Positions 1 through 9,258 of a stretch of 64,000 bases of DNA are shown here, piece by piece. The DNA is from CAYSRC01 sp964446385 (GTDB taxonomy: Bacteria; Bacillota; Clostridia; Oscillospirales; Ruminococcaceae). Made by a program: the position numbers and the translations under genes. Location of the stretch: assembly GCA_964446385.1 (NCBI GenBank), contig CAYUOH010000003.1:62001-126000 (forward strand), written 5' to 3'. How positions within the stretch are numbered: the stretch's first letter is position 1; each line of letters starts with the position of its first letter. The notes under the pieces were generated by a model, which was not told where the DNA came from, searched no databases, and worked only from the letters and a program-made list of their open reading frames with translations.

Positions 1-413
1 GTCTGTTCTGTAGCACGGATAAGTGAATTGCCCTTTTCAAAATCGTAGCATTCAAGGTCAACTGCAGCCACGATTCCCCTGCGTACGCCGCTTAGCGTCT
101 CACGCTTTACGAATACAAAACCTTCACCGACGCTCTTAAGTATGCCGGTATCAAGGTATTGACGCATCTTATCACAGATTTCATCGTAATTGATTTTACT
201 GCCAAGATAAGCCTCCGGAAGAATCATCCTGAGTGTCGAAACGCTGTCCCCGACCTTCTGTTCAACCTTGTCCCAGTAACCGAGATCGTCTGAATACTGG
301 TCGCAGGCTATGACAGAATATACGTTATAGTCCGTTCCGCCTGCCGGAAGAAGAATCTCCGGTACACGAAGCCCGACATTTTTCAGCAATTCGGCGGTGT
401 CGTCAGTCTTCAT
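1..413 (-). CDS. DUF1015 family protein (3' part outside window)
   Basis: An open frame starts at ATG 413 and runs off the left edge, giving about 137 N-terminal residues that begin MKTDDTAELLKNVGLRVPE. The segments ACDQYSDDLGYWDKVE and RMILPEAYLGS are typical of the DUF1015 family (usual length about 400 residues, function not established). Its start overlaps the last 11 bases of serA in another frame, so the two are probably translationally coupled. A DUF1015 gene directly after serA is a familiar arrangement in Clostridia, which suggests but does not prove a link with serine metabolism. The C-terminal two thirds cannot be assessed. Confidence 0.8.
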   Translation of the reverse strand, partial: MKTDDTAELLKNVGLRVPEILLPAGGTDYNVYSVIACDQYSDDLGYWDKVEQKVGDSVSTLRMILPEAYLGSKINYDEICDKMRQYLDTGILKSVGEGFVFVKRETLSGVRRGIVAAVDLECYDFEKGNSLIRATEQ

Positions 414-1578
414 AAAGTCTGCGTACACGAACTACACCGTCGATAGCCTTCAGGGATTCTTCCACGTCATCGCTGATACCATTGGAAAGTTCAATCAGAG
501 TGTATGCCCAGTCGCCGCGGCTGGTGTTGACCATATGGTCAATGTTGATGTCCCTTGCGGCAAGGATGGCTGTAATCTGTCCGACCATGTTCATAATATT
601 GCGATGGTTGATGGAAATACGATATTTGCCTGTTCTGGGTAGATTGCAGGCGGGATAGTTTACGGAATTGACAATATTGCCGTTGACTACATAATCCTTA
701 ATTTGCTTTGCTGCCATTTCTGCACAGTTGTCCTCAGATTCGGGAGTTGACGCGCCGAGGTGAGGTATGGCGATAACTCCCTTCTGCCCGATCAGGTCAT
801 CGGTGGCAAAGTCGGTGATGTATTTGGCGACCTTGCCGCTTTCAAGTGCATCGTGGATATCCTTGCTGTTGACCAAACCGCCGCGAGCAAAGTTTAGAAT
901 AACGGAACCGTCCTTCATCTTTGAAAGCATACGCGCAGAAACGATGTTCTTTGTGTTGTCATTTAAAGGCAAATGAAGAGTAATATAATCACATTTTTCA
1001 AAAAGTTCGTTAATGTTGTCGGTGTGTTCTACAGCACGCGTCAGATTCCATGCAGCTTCAACAGACATAAACGGGTCGTATCCGATAACTTTCATTCCGA
1101 GACCGTTGCAGGCAGCGTTAGCGACCAGAACACCGATTGCACCAAGGCCGATTACTCCGAGGGTCTTGCCGGCAACCTCGTTTCCTACATACTGATTTTT
1201 GATTTTTTCGGCAAGTTTTTCAACATTCTGGGTACCCATCCTACCCTGTTCGTTTACCCACTCAATACCGCCGATAATATCACGACCGGAAAGAAGAATG
1301 GCGCACAGAACAAGTTCCTTTACTGCATTTGCATTTGCACCTGGGGTGTTGAAAACGACAACCCCCTTTTCGCTGTATTTGTCAACGGGTATATTATTAT
1401 AGCCTGCTCCGGCTCTTGCAACGGCAACCGCATTATTGGGAAGATCCACTTCGTGCATATCCGCGGAGCGGACAATGACGGCATCATAATCTTCCAGATC
1501 GGTGGAAACGTTGAAGCGCTCATCAAGTTCATTGTAGATATTATTGGAAATGTTATTGAACAGTTTTATATTATACAT
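403..1578 (-). CDS. serA: D-3-phosphoglycerate dehydrogenase
   Basis: This is the cytosolic enzyme that oxidises 3-phosphoglycerate to 3-phosphohydroxypyruvate, the first step of serine synthesis. The 391-residue protein has the D-2-hydroxyacid dehydrogenase fold. The Rossmann motif GLGAIG lies at about residues 144-149, NFARGGLV near 230 carries the substrate-binding arginine, and IPHLGASTPESEDN near 270 contains the catalytic histidine. An ACT domain covers about residues 320-391 and is a likely serine-sensing site. The length matches the short ACT-containing class without an intervening domain. The ATG start follows a GGAGG site, 15 bases after serC, and the stop overlaps the DUF1015 start. 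Confidence 0.96.
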   Translation of the reverse strand: MYNIKLFNNISNNIYNELDERFNVSTDLEDYDAVIVRSADMHEVDLPNNAVAVARAGAGYNNIPVDKYSEKGVVVFNTPGANANAVKELVLCAILLSGRDIIGGIEWVNEQGRMGTQNVEKLAEKIKNQYVGNEVAGKTLGVIGLGAIGVLVANAACNGLGMKVIGYDPFMSVEAAWNLTRAVEHTDNINELFEKCDYITLHLPLNDNTKNIVSARMLSKMKDGSVILNFARGGLVNSKDIHDALESGKVAKYITDFATDDLIGQKGVIAIPHLGASTPESEDNCAEMAAKQIKDYVVNGNIVNSVNYPACNLPRTGKYRISINHRNIMNMVGQITAILAARDINIDHMVNTSRGDWAYTLIELSNGISDDVEESLKAIDGVVRVRRLYED

Positions 1579-1593
1579 AAATTACCTCCGGGC

Positions 1594-2682
1594 CTATTTC
1601 CTTTCGCCCTTTTCAAAATCTTTCATACATTTAACCAGAGCCTCTACGCCCTCAAAAGGCATGGCGTTGTAAATAGAAGCTCTGCAACCGCCGACCGAAC
1701 GGTGGCCCTTGATATCGATAAGGCCGCGGTTCTTTGCCATGGCTATAAAATCTTCGGTAAGATCTTTTTCAGCAAGAGTAAACGTTACGTTCATGATAGA
1801 ACGATACTCTTTCTGAGCTGCGCCGATATAGAAGTCGGTAGAGTCGATATAATCGTACAACAGAGCTGCTTTTTTGATGTTTCTCTTCTCCATTTCAGCC
1901 ACGCCGCCGCATTCCTGTACCCATTTGTATACAAGACCGGCAATATAGATGGAATAGCAAGGAGGTGTGTTGTACATTGATTCTGCATCGTCATGAGTCT
2001 TGTAACGGAGCATGGTGGGAACCGTGGAATCAAGATCATCCGAAATCAGATCCTTGCGGATTATTACAACGGTGAGGCCGGCGGGACCCATGTTCTTCTG
2101 AGCACCTGCGTAAATCAGGCCGAAGTCGTTAACATTGTATTCTTTTCCAAGAATAATGGAGGAAAGATCACATACCAGAGGAATTTCACCGGTTTTGGGT
2201 AGCTGGTAATAGGTAGTACCATAGATGGTATTATTCCCGGTGATATGAAGATATTTTGCATCCGGAGACAGCATATCCTTTGTTACTTCAGGAATATAGG
2301 CGTAGGTATCCTGTTCACTTGATGCGACACAGACTGCTTTGCCCCAACGTTTGCCTTCCTGGAAAGCTTTCTTGGCAAACTGACCAGATACGATGTAGTC
2401 AATAGTGTCTCCGCGTTTTGCAAGATTCATGGGCACCATGGAAAACTGCATAGAGGCGCCGCCCTGCAGGAAAAGTACACTGTAATCATCGGATATGTTC
2501 ATAAGAGAGCGCAGAGAGGATTCTGTCTCTGAGATTATTCCCGTATACGATTTTGATCGGTGACTCATCTCCATCACGCTGCATCCCGCACCGGGATAGC
2601 AAACCATTTCTTCCGCTGCCTTTTCGAGAACCGGCACCGGCATCATTGACGGACCTGCTGAGAAGTTGTAAACGCGTTCCAT
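1594..2682 (-). CDS. serC: Phosphoserine aminotransferase
   Basis: The product transfers an amino group from glutamate to 3-phosphohydroxypyruvate, using pyridoxal phosphate, to make O-phosphoserine. The 362-residue protein begins with the family signature VYNFSAGPSMMP, has EMSHRSKSY near residue 40, and carries the PLP lysine in YAGAQKNMGPAG (K196). The C-terminal GHRSVGGCRASIYNA is also diagnostic. The gene lies between the ClpE-like gene and serA, so steps one and two of serine synthesis are adjacent. The final phosphatase (serB) is not in the window. Length and motifs are normal. Confidence 0.97.
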   Translation of the reverse strand: MERVYNFSAGPSMMPVPVLEKAAEEMVCYPGAGCSVMEMSHRSKSYTGIISETESSLRSLMNISDDYSVLFLQGGASMQFSMVPMNLAKRGDTIDYIVSGQFAKKAFQEGKRWGKAVCVASSEQDTYAYIPEVTKDMLSPDAKYLHITGNNTIYGTTYYQLPKTGEIPLVCDLSSIILGKEYNVNDFGLIYAGAQKNMGPAGLTVVIIRKDLISDDLDSTVPTMLRYKTHDDAESMYNTPPCYSIYIAGLVYKWVQECGGVAEMEKRNIKKAALLYDYIDSTDFYIGAAQKEYRSIMNVTFTLAEKDLTEDFIAMAKNRGLIDIKGHRSVGGCRASIYNAMPFEGVEALVKCMKDFEKGERK

Positions 2683-2702
2683 AATTTTGTTCCTTTTCTT
2701 TT

Positions 2703-4997
2703 TTATTTTTTTTGCTTAACAACAAGATCGTTGTTTTTAACGGTTGTCAGTGAAATTCCCTTCGGAGGATTACCGCCCGAATCAATAAGAATTGCGGAAA
2801 TAGGGTCTTCCACTTTTTTGCGGATAACACGGCGAAGGTCTCTTGCACCGTATTTGCCGCCGTCGGCAAGATCCACCAGAGCGGAAAGTGCCTTGTCATT
2901 GTACTCAAGCAGGACATAATGTTCAAGCAGCGGTCCCTTAATTTCATCAAGCATCAGAGCAGCTATCTTTTTCAGGCTGTCACGGGACAACTGTTTGAAT
3001 ACGATGACCTCGTCAACACGGCTGAGAAATTCGGGGCGAAGGAAATCACTAAGTGCTTTCAGCATCTTGTCGGAATCTGTCTGTTCTGCGGTCTTTCCGA
3101 ATCCGGCAAAAGAGGATTGGAGATTGGACCCGGCGTTGCTGGTCATACATATTACCGTGTTTTCAAAATTAACGGTTCTTCCCTGGCCGTCGGTTATTTT
3201 CCCTTCATCCAGAATCTGAAGTAGAATGTTCAATACATCGGGATGCGCTTTTTCGATTTCATCGAACAGCACTACGCTGTAGGGTTTTCGGCGTACCTTT
3301 TCGGTAAGCTGTCCCGCCTCATCGTAACCTACATATCCGGGCGGCGAGCCAATCAGACGTGAAACTGCGTATTTTTCCATATATTCCGACATATCTATCC
3401 GTACAAGAGGATCCACGGAATCAAACAGTTCGGTTGCCAGAACTTTAACAAGTTCGGTTTTCCCGACACCCGTGGGACCTACAAAAATGAACGATGCGGG
3501 GCGCTTGCGGGTATTCAAACCGACGCGGCTTCGCTTTATGGCAGAAGCTACAGCATCCACTGCCTCATCCTGACCGATTATTCGTTTCAGCATGGCATCC
3601 TTAAGTCCGCTGACCTTCTTGTACTCGGTCTCCTGAATCTTGTTGGCGGGGATTCCGGTCCAGAGCTCGATGACTTTAGATAAATCCGCGGCGGAAACCT
3701 CAAGATTTTCAACTACCGGTCTGAGCTCGTCCATGCGTTGTTCCGCTACAAGAATGTCGCTGTTGTTTATAGCAACTTTTTCGTAATTCACCTCTTCGGC
3801 GGAGAAAAGCTCATCCTGTTGAACCTGAAGGTCTTTTTTCTTTTGGTCCAGAGAGAGGTACTCTGTAAGCTCGTGGCTAGCCAGTGCACAGCATGCAGCT
3901 GACTCGTCAAGCAGATCGATTGCCTTATCGGGAAGGAAGCGGTCGGTGATATACCGCTCCGACAACGTCACAAGAAGCTCAACGGTAGCGTCGCTGACCT
4001 TTACGTGGTGGAAATCTTCGTAATAGTTTTTAATACCCTTAATAATCTCCACCGTATCGGAGATAGAAGGTTCTTCTACAATGACGGGCTGGAAACGGCG
4101 CTCCAGAGCCTGGTCCTTTTCGATAAATTTGCGGTATTCCGAAAATGTTGTGGCACCGATAACCTGGATTTCTCCGCGGGAGAGAGCCGGCTTCAGAAGG
4201 TTAGCAGCGCTCATGGCACCGTCTCCTCCGTTGCCTGCACCGGTCAGGTTATGGATTTCATCAATAAACAGTATTACATTGCCCGAGGCTTTCACCTCGT
4301 CTACCAAGCCCTTCACACGGCTTTCAAACTGTCCGCGGAACTGGGTTCCGGCGACAAGAGAGGTAAGATCGAGAAGATAAATCTCCTTATCAAGCATTCT
4401 TGAGGGAACGTTTCCTTTTACTATCTGTAGGGCAATTCCTTCGGCAATAGCAGTTTTGCCAACACCGGCCTCACCGATAAGACATGGATTGTTCTTCTGT
4501 CTGCGTGAAAGGATCTGGATTGTTCTGTATATTTCTTTATCGCGGCCGACTATGTTGTCAAGCTCGCCTATTCTGGCTTTGGCAGTAAGATTATCACAGT
4601 AGGTCGGAAGGTATTTCAATTTCCTGTCAGGAGGAGGATTTTTCCCCTTAGGCCCACCGTTCTCCGGAGCCTTTTTCCCATTCTGGCCTTCAATTTCAGG
4701 GGATGAACCGTTTTTTTGAAGGGAATTTAACAATCCCTGAAAAAGATTTGGAAAAGAAGGAGAGCCTCCGGTCTCGAAATCCCCTTCGTCCTCATCACCG
4801 CCAGGAAGGGCGAACTGTTCGGAAAAAGTTTCGAGATCTTCGTCGCTGATTCCGAATTTTTTCATTAAATCATCTATTGGCTTCAGACCGAGTTCTTTGG
4901 CGCAAACAAGGCAAAGACCTTCGTTGACGGTTTTGTCACCGTCCAGACGGGTCATGAAAACTACAGCCTGACGTTTTTTGCATCGTGAACAAAGCAT
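2703..4997 (-). CDS. ClpE/ClpC-type AAA+ unfoldase with N-terminal zinc finger
   Basis: This is an HSP100 unfoldase with two AAA+ modules. The 764-residue protein starts with a four-cysteine zinc finger (C3, C6, C29, C32) instead of the double Clp-N repeats, followed by an acidic then Gly/Pro/Lys-rich linker to about residue 130. AAA-1 has GEAGVGKT near residue 175 and FIDEIHNL. A helical middle region with WTGIPANKI follows. AAA-2 has GPTGVGKTE near residue 510 and LFDEIEKAHPD. An FAGFG stretch after the second sensor region could be a ClpP-docking loop. The zinc finger matches ClpE, but no clear UVR motif is seen, so I leave the symbol blank. It sits between cvpA and serC; no CtsR box is visible. 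Confidence 0.9.
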   Translation of the reverse strand: MLCSRCKKRQAVVFMTRLDGDKTVNEGLCLVCAKELGLKPIDDLMKKFGISDEDLETFSEQFALPGGDEDEGDFETGGSPSFPNLFQGLLNSLQKNGSSPEIEGQNGKKAPENGGPKGKNPPPDRKLKYLPTYCDNLTAKARIGELDNIVGRDKEIYRTIQILSRRQKNNPCLIGEAGVGKTAIAEGIALQIVKGNVPSRMLDKEIYLLDLTSLVAGTQFRGQFESRVKGLVDEVKASGNVILFIDEIHNLTGAGNGGDGAMSAANLLKPALSRGEIQVIGATTFSEYRKFIEKDQALERRFQPVIVEEPSISDTVEIIKGIKNYYEDFHHVKVSDATVELLVTLSERYITDRFLPDKAIDLLDESAACCALASHELTEYLSLDQKKKDLQVQQDELFSAEEVNYEKVAINNSDILVAEQRMDELRPVVENLEVSAADLSKVIELWTGIPANKIQETEYKKVSGLKDAMLKRIIGQDEAVDAVASAIKRSRVGLNTRKRPASFIFVGPTGVGKTELVKVLATELFDSVDPLVRIDMSEYMEKYAVSRLIGSPPGYVGYDEAGQLTEKVRRKPYSVVLFDEIEKAHPDVLNILLQILDEGKITDGQGRTVNFENTVICMTSNAGSNLQSSFAGFGKTAEQTDSDKMLKALSDFLRPEFLSRVDEVIVFKQLSRDSLKKIAALMLDEIKGPLLEHYVLLEYNDKALSALVDLADGGKYGARDLRRVIRKKVEDPISAILIDSGGNPPKGISLTTVKNNDLVVKQKK

Positions 4998-5044
4998 ATA
5001 ATTTCATCCTTGGATATGAAGTGTTATTTCGAGTCCCGGTTTAT

Positions 5045-5647
5045 TTAAATAAACTGAAGAAAATTGTATTTATAAATATATGAGAATAAATACGTCTTGT
5101 CGATAATTGAAATATTCATCCAGCTGAGCTTATTTCCGCTGACTGATATGACAGCAGCTGTGATAGATACAAGCACCAGGCAGATAATCAATCCAACTGC
5201 CAGGCCAAGAACTCCGCCGAGAATCTTATTGACTGTTCCGAGGATCGGGACCTTGTTGATTCCTTTGAAAGCCCTTGCGGCAAGAGACAAAAGCATTATG
5301 ACTATTATAAATATTATTACGCCGATAACAAGACGTACCGCGTCCATAATTAATTGCTCAGGGGCTGCGGTCTCATCAATGGCAGTTATAATCTTATACC
5401 AGAAAGCAGCGGATGGCTCCATGTCCTGTTGAATAGAGTTAATAACCTCTTCAATCTTTTCTCCGATAAATGAATTGTAAACAAAAGGAGCCAGCTGACC
5501 GCTGAAGACATAAGCAGAAACCGCTGAAGCAGCAAAAGCCACCAGCCTGACGAGCGCGGACATCAACCCGTTTAACCATCCTGATGTAAATGCAATAACC
5601 AGTACTAAGAGAATTGCCAGATCATAAATAACCCAAATCCAGGCCAT
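5045..5647 (-). CDS. CvpA-family membrane protein
   Basis: This 200-residue hydrophobic protein has about four predicted membrane segments: residues 5-25, 30-48, 105-128 and 145-172. The first segment includes the glycine-rich stretch AFTSGWLNGLMSALVRL that is typical of the CvpA family. CvpA in Escherichia coli is linked to colicin V export, and the family is linked to envelope stress tolerance in other bacteria; its molecular role is unclear. It lies between DUF5711 and the ClpE-like gene with short gaps, so it is probably cotranscribed. The family call rests on topology and the N-terminal motif. Confidence 0.75.
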   Translation of the reverse strand: MAWIWVIYDLAILLVLVIAFTSGWLNGLMSALVRLVAFAASAVSAYVFSGQLAPFVYNSFIGEKIEEVINSIQQDMEPSAAFWYKIITAIDETAAPEQLIMDAVRLVIGVIIFIIVIMLLSLAARAFKGINKVPILGTVNKILGGVLGLAVGLIICLVLVSITAAVISVSGNKLSWMNISIIDKTYLFSYIYKYNFLQFI

Positions 5648-5669
5648 TTTTCTTCCTTTCCGTTAATAA

Positions 5670-6818
5670 TTACGAATAAAATCTTTCTGCGGTCTGAGGG
5701 GATAATAAAATAACGTCGTTGTAATCAACAATTCTGAATACATCGCGGCTGATTTTAGCTGTGTAGTCTGAGGCACCCTGCATATTGTATTCAGTGAGAA
5801 CTCCGTCACCGAGCACAACCACCGATTTACCGGTGTACAGAATATCCTTTACCGTGCCGCATTCTTCAGCCCTGAAAAGATGATTGAAGGAATAATCGTA
5901 ATAATCAATGTAGTTTTCGGTGTTGCGCATATTGTCGCCGAAGGCAATTGCAAATGAACTGTTTCCGAAAGCTATTCTCATCACAGGGGTGAATTTGAAA
6001 TCCAATGAAGATATGACTTCCCCGTTTGAAGAGATATTATAAGCCCCTTCGTCAGTAATTACCAGCATTTTTCCGTCAGAAAATAATTTCATTTCATAAA
6101 TTATTCCAGAAATGGTTACGGACCAGCGCTGGGAGGACGATGAAACGTCAATCATTGTAACAATGGATTGAACTGAACCATCGATAAGATTGACACACGC
6201 TGCGGCGGCTTTGGTTCCTTTATCGGAAACGGAACACATAACAGGGAAACCTTCGGAGCTGTACCAGGTCATAATATTGTCGTACATTCCGTTTTTGTAA
6301 ATTTCAAGCTGGCACAGGTATCTTTCGCTTTCGGTCAGCAGGGCAAGAGTACCATTTTTGGATATTGCCCCGTCTACAATCGGGGATTCGGCAGTCAGTT
6401 CAGTAAGAAGTGAGGTACGGTTATAAACATAGGCATCTTTGCTCCCCCTGTTGTACATCAGGGTTCGGTTGCCTTTAGAATCGATATCAGCAGCAACCAA
6501 ATTGTGCGAAATTCGCAGCAGTTCAGAGCCCTTTCCCGATTTGATAATCAGTTCGTCCGTGGTGAGCACCGCATAGGCGCTGTCCATCTCACATACTTTT
6601 TTGGGAAGTGAGTTGCCGAGAGAACAGGGATAACCACTGGCTTCGGCAAAAAAGGATTTGAAATAATCCCCAATATCGGAAAATGTGGATTTTGTAATTG
6701 AATTTACTCCTAAAACAGCCAGTACCATCAACGCCATTATTATCAGAAAGCCGCGAAGCCTTTTCATCCTGATGCGGCGCCGCCTTTTTAGCCTGGCTTC
6801 GGTGATTTCATCATTCAT
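5670..6818 (-). CDS. DUF5711-type membrane-anchored protein
   Basis: The protein has 382 residues. A very basic N-terminus (residues 8-24, rich in R and K) precedes one membrane segment at about residues 25-43, so the remaining 340 residues should lie outside the cell. The outer part has regularly spaced beta-strand-like segments (DELIIKSGKGSELLRIS, KMLVITDEGAYNISSNG, KSVVVLGDGVLTEYN) that suggest a beta-propeller. This pattern and the position beside cvpA in Clostridia fit DUF5711. I know of no assigned function. The start overlaps the truA stop by 8 bases. Confidence 0.7.
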   Translation of the reverse strand: MNDEITEARLKRRRRIRMKRLRGFLIIMALMVLAVLGVNSITKSTFSDIGDYFKSFFAEASGYPCSLGNSLPKKVCEMDSAYAVLTTDELIIKSGKGSELLRISHNLVAADIDSKGNRTLMYNRGSKDAYVYNRTSLLTELTAESPIVDGAISKNGTLALLTESERYLCQLEIYKNGMYDNIMTWYSSEGFPVMCSVSDKGTKAAAACVNLIDGSVQSIVTMIDVSSSSQRWSVTISGIIYEMKLFSDGKMLVITDEGAYNISSNGEVISSLDFKFTPVMRIAFGNSSFAIAFGDNMRNTENYIDYYDYSFNHLFRAEECGTVKDILYTGKSVVVLGDGVLTEYNMQGASDYTAKISRDVFRIVDYNDVILLSPQTAERFYS

Positions 6819-7581
6819 TTACGGATATATCTCCCGTGATTTCACCATAGTTAACCTCATCGAGGTACAGCCCTTCTGCGGGGGCGGTAATAAATAGATT
6901 GCTTCTTTTCCCGTTTTCAAGCGCTATGCGGATGTCTCCTGCGTCCAGTTTCCCACAGGCACAGTTAAGCAGTGTACCTACCATTACACGGACCATATTG
7001 TACAGGAACCCGTCAGCAGTGATTCTGAATACTATTATCCCGTCTGCACGTCGTGCAACCTCAAACCGAGATACTGTCCGTACAGGACTGCCCTGAATCT
7101 TTTTCGGAGCGGAAAAGGCCGTAAAATCGTGATTACCGACAAATTCTGAAGCCATTTCATTAAGCTGCCTAACATCCAGCGATTTGTAAAAATAAGTCAC
7201 TCTTCCGTACAGAAAAGGATCAAGCACCTTTCCGTCACATACAAGATACCTATATGTTTTGGATAGGCAGGAGTATCTGGCATGGAAGCCGGGCGGCACC
7301 CTCCTGCAGTCAGTCACACGAATATCATGCGGCAGATAGTTGTTCAGAGCCATAATAATTCTGTCATCGGAAGGAGCCGAATCACAGCTAAAACTTATAC
7401 AGAACATATTGGCGTGAACACCGGCGTCAGTCCGTGAACAGCATTTTATATCGGGAAGCGGCGAAAGAATCTTATTAAGCGCTTTTTGGAACTCGTCCTG
7501 AACCGTCGATGCGTTTTGTTGTATCTGGGAACCGTGATAAGCGGAACCCACAAATTTCAGAGATACCAACAGATTATCCAT
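6811..7581 (-). CDS. truA: tRNA pseudouridine synthase A
   Basis: TruA converts uridines 38-40 of the tRNA anticodon stem to pseudouridine. The 256-residue length is typical. The N-terminal YHGSQIQQNASTVQ motif, the catalytic aspartate in SRTDAGVHA (about residue 53), GNHDFTAFS near 150 and the C-terminal FLYNMVRVMVGTLL are all present. It follows ecfT by a single base, in the ecfA1-ecfA2-ecfT-truA order common in Firmicutes. It overlaps the next gene by 8 bases. Confidence 0.96.
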   Translation of the reverse strand: MDNLLVSLKFVGSAYHGSQIQQNASTVQDEFQKALNKILSPLPDIKCCSRTDAGVHANMFCISFSCDSAPSDDRIIMALNNYLPHDIRVTDCRRVPPGFHARYSCLSKTYRYLVCDGKVLDPFLYGRVTYFYKSLDVRQLNEMASEFVGNHDFTAFSAPKKIQGSPVRTVSRFEVARRADGIIVFRITADGFLYNMVRVMVGTLLNCACGKLDAGDIRIALENGKRSNLFITAPAEGLYLDEVNYGEITGDISVNE

Positions 7582-7582
7582 A

Positions 7583-8395
7583 TTACATTACATACGGAAA
7601 TATCCGGTTTAGAACAATCACTGCAACCGCAAGTACCGCAATAATAACGGTACCGACAAGATCGATGATTTTAAATTTAAGCTGCTTCAAACGTGTACGT
7701 CCCTCGCCCCCGTTGTAGCAACGGCATTCCATTGCAAGCGCAAGCTCGTCCGCTCTGTTGAATGCAGATACAAACAGCGGGACCAGTATAGGCAGCAGTG
7801 CCTTGATACGTTGGAAGAAATTGCCGGAATCGAGATCAGCGCCACGTGACTTCTGAGCTGACATTATACGGTCGGTTTCGGAGATAATCGTGGGAATAAA
7901 GCGCAGAGCGATACTCATCATCATTGAAAGCTCGTGAACCGGAAAATGAATCTTTGACAAGGGCTTCAGAAGCGTTTCAAGGGCGTTTGTAAGCTCTATC
8001 GGAGATGTAGTATAAGTCATCAGAGAACTGCATGCAATAAGGATAACAATCCTAATAGAGATGACTATTGCGTAGCGGATACCCTGAACGGTAACAGTCG
8101 CCTTCCAGATGGTAAACAGCGGATCACCGTCTACTAAAAATATGTTCAGAATCGACGTAAGCAAAATAATGGGAACTACGGGCTTCAGACTTTTTAAAAT
8201 CATTTTGATGGGAATACCGGCCAGAATATAGCTTAAGGCACAGAAAACAAGCAGCAGTCCGATGGACCAGAAGTTTTTGCATATAAACAGCACCACAATG
8301 AATCCTATAACAGCCAGAAGCTTGAATCGCGGATCCAGGCGGTGAACCGGTGATTTACCGTAAATATATTGTCCGATAGTGATATCTTTCAGCAA
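7583..8395 (-). CDS. ecfT: Energy-coupling factor transporter transmembrane protein EcfT
   Basis: EcfT is the scaffold membrane subunit of a group II ECF vitamin transporter; it couples the EcfA ATPases to exchangeable substrate-binding S components. The 270-residue protein opens with the family motif SPVHRLDPRFKLL, has about five membrane segments, and carries coupling-helix motifs including QKSRGAD near residue 180. The start is a TTG at 8395, seven bases after GGAGG; no better ATG is nearby. It overlaps ecfA2 by 7 bases. No S component is encoded in the window, so the substrate is not specified here. Confidence 0.94.
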   Translation of the reverse strand: MLKDITIGQYIYGKSPVHRLDPRFKLLAVIGFIVVLFICKNFWSIGLLLVFCALSYILAGIPIKMILKSLKPVVPIILLTSILNIFLVDGDPLFTIWKATVTVQGIRYAIVISIRIVILIACSSLMTYTTSPIELTNALETLLKPLSKIHFPVHELSMMMSIALRFIPTIISETDRIMSAQKSRGADLDSGNFFQRIKALLPILVPLFVSAFNRADELALAMECRCYNGGEGRTRLKQLKFKIIDLVGTVIIAVLAVAVIVLNRIFPYVM

Positions 8396-9258
8396 TGTAC
8401 CGCCTCCGTATGCAACAGTGACATGATTCTCTGTGCAGCCTCTTCAACCGAAAGAGCTTCGGAGGAAACGGGTAGGCCTCTGCGCCGCAACTCCAGTAGG
8501 ACCTCGGTTACAGCAGGCATGGCAAGGCCTATGCTTTCGAGTTCCGATGCCATACCGAAAATCTCGCGGGTTTTACCGTATGCGTAAACCTTTCCCTCAT
8601 TAAGTACAAGGATCCTGTCAGCCAGCCTTGCGATATCGTTCATAGAATGGGACACCATGATAACAGTCGTACCGTTCTGTTTGTGAAAACGGTCCATTTC
8701 ATCAAGAATCTCACTACATCCGGCAGGGTCAAGACCCACTGTCGGTTCGTCCAAAACCAGTATTTTAGGATCCATGGCAATAACACCCGCAAGAGCTACA
8801 CGGCGTTTCTGACCACCGGAAAGTTCAAAGGGTGACTTCTGCATCCTGTCCTCGGTAGTACCGACGAATGATGCAGCCCATTTTACCCGACGATCTATCT
8901 CCTCCTCGTTAAGACCCATGTTTTTGGGTCCGAACGCGATATCCTTGTATACGGTTTCCTCAAACAGCTGGTACTCCGGATACTGGAATACCAAGCCGAC
9001 CTTGAAACGGACGTCACGCATGCCCGCCTTGTTTTCCCAAATATCCTCGCCGTCCACTATTACTTTCCCGGATACCGGCTTAAGCAGGCCGTTCATGTGC
9101 TGGACAAGAGTGGATTTTCCGCTTCCGGTGGAACCGATGATTCCTATGATTTCGCCCTTTTCAACGCTGAAGGAAACGTCATCGAGGGCCTTCTGCTCAT
9201 TGGGGAGGCCCTGATTGTATGTATATGAAAGATTTTTTACTTCTAGAATAGTGCTCAT
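8389..9258 (-). CDS. ecfA2: Energy-coupling factor transporter ATPase EcfA2
   Basis: This is one of the two ABC ATPases that power ECF-type vitamin uptake. The 289-residue protein has Walker A GSTGSGKS (about residue 42), Q-loop FQYPEYQLFEETV, ABC signature LSGGQKRR and Walker B ILVLDEPT followed by the H-loop VSHS. The Q-loop extension EYQLFEETVYKDIAFGPKN is characteristic of EcfA2. The ATG overlaps the ecfA1 stop in an ATGA tetranucleotide, and the 3' end overlaps ecfT, so the module should be made in fixed stoichiometry. Confidence 0.94.
   Translation of the reverse strand: MSTILEVKNLSYTYNQGLPNEQKALDDVSFSVEKGEIIGIIGSTGSGKSTLVQHMNGLLKPVSGKVIVDGEDIWENKAGMRDVRFKVGLVFQYPEYQLFEETVYKDIAFGPKNMGLNEEEIDRRVKWAASFVGTTEDRMQKSPFELSGGQKRRVALAGVIAMDPKILVLDEPTVGLDPAGCSEILDEMDRFHKQNGTTVIMVSHSMNDIARLADRILVLNEGKVYAYGKTREIFGMASELESIGLAMPAVTEVLLELRRRGLPVSSEALSVEEAAQRIMSLLHTEAVHC

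Noticed and set aside
973..1980. Long plus-strand frame (335 codons) opposite serA and serC
   Set aside because: It has no ribosome site and crosses the boundary of two certain minus-strand genes; it is a shadow of their codon bias.
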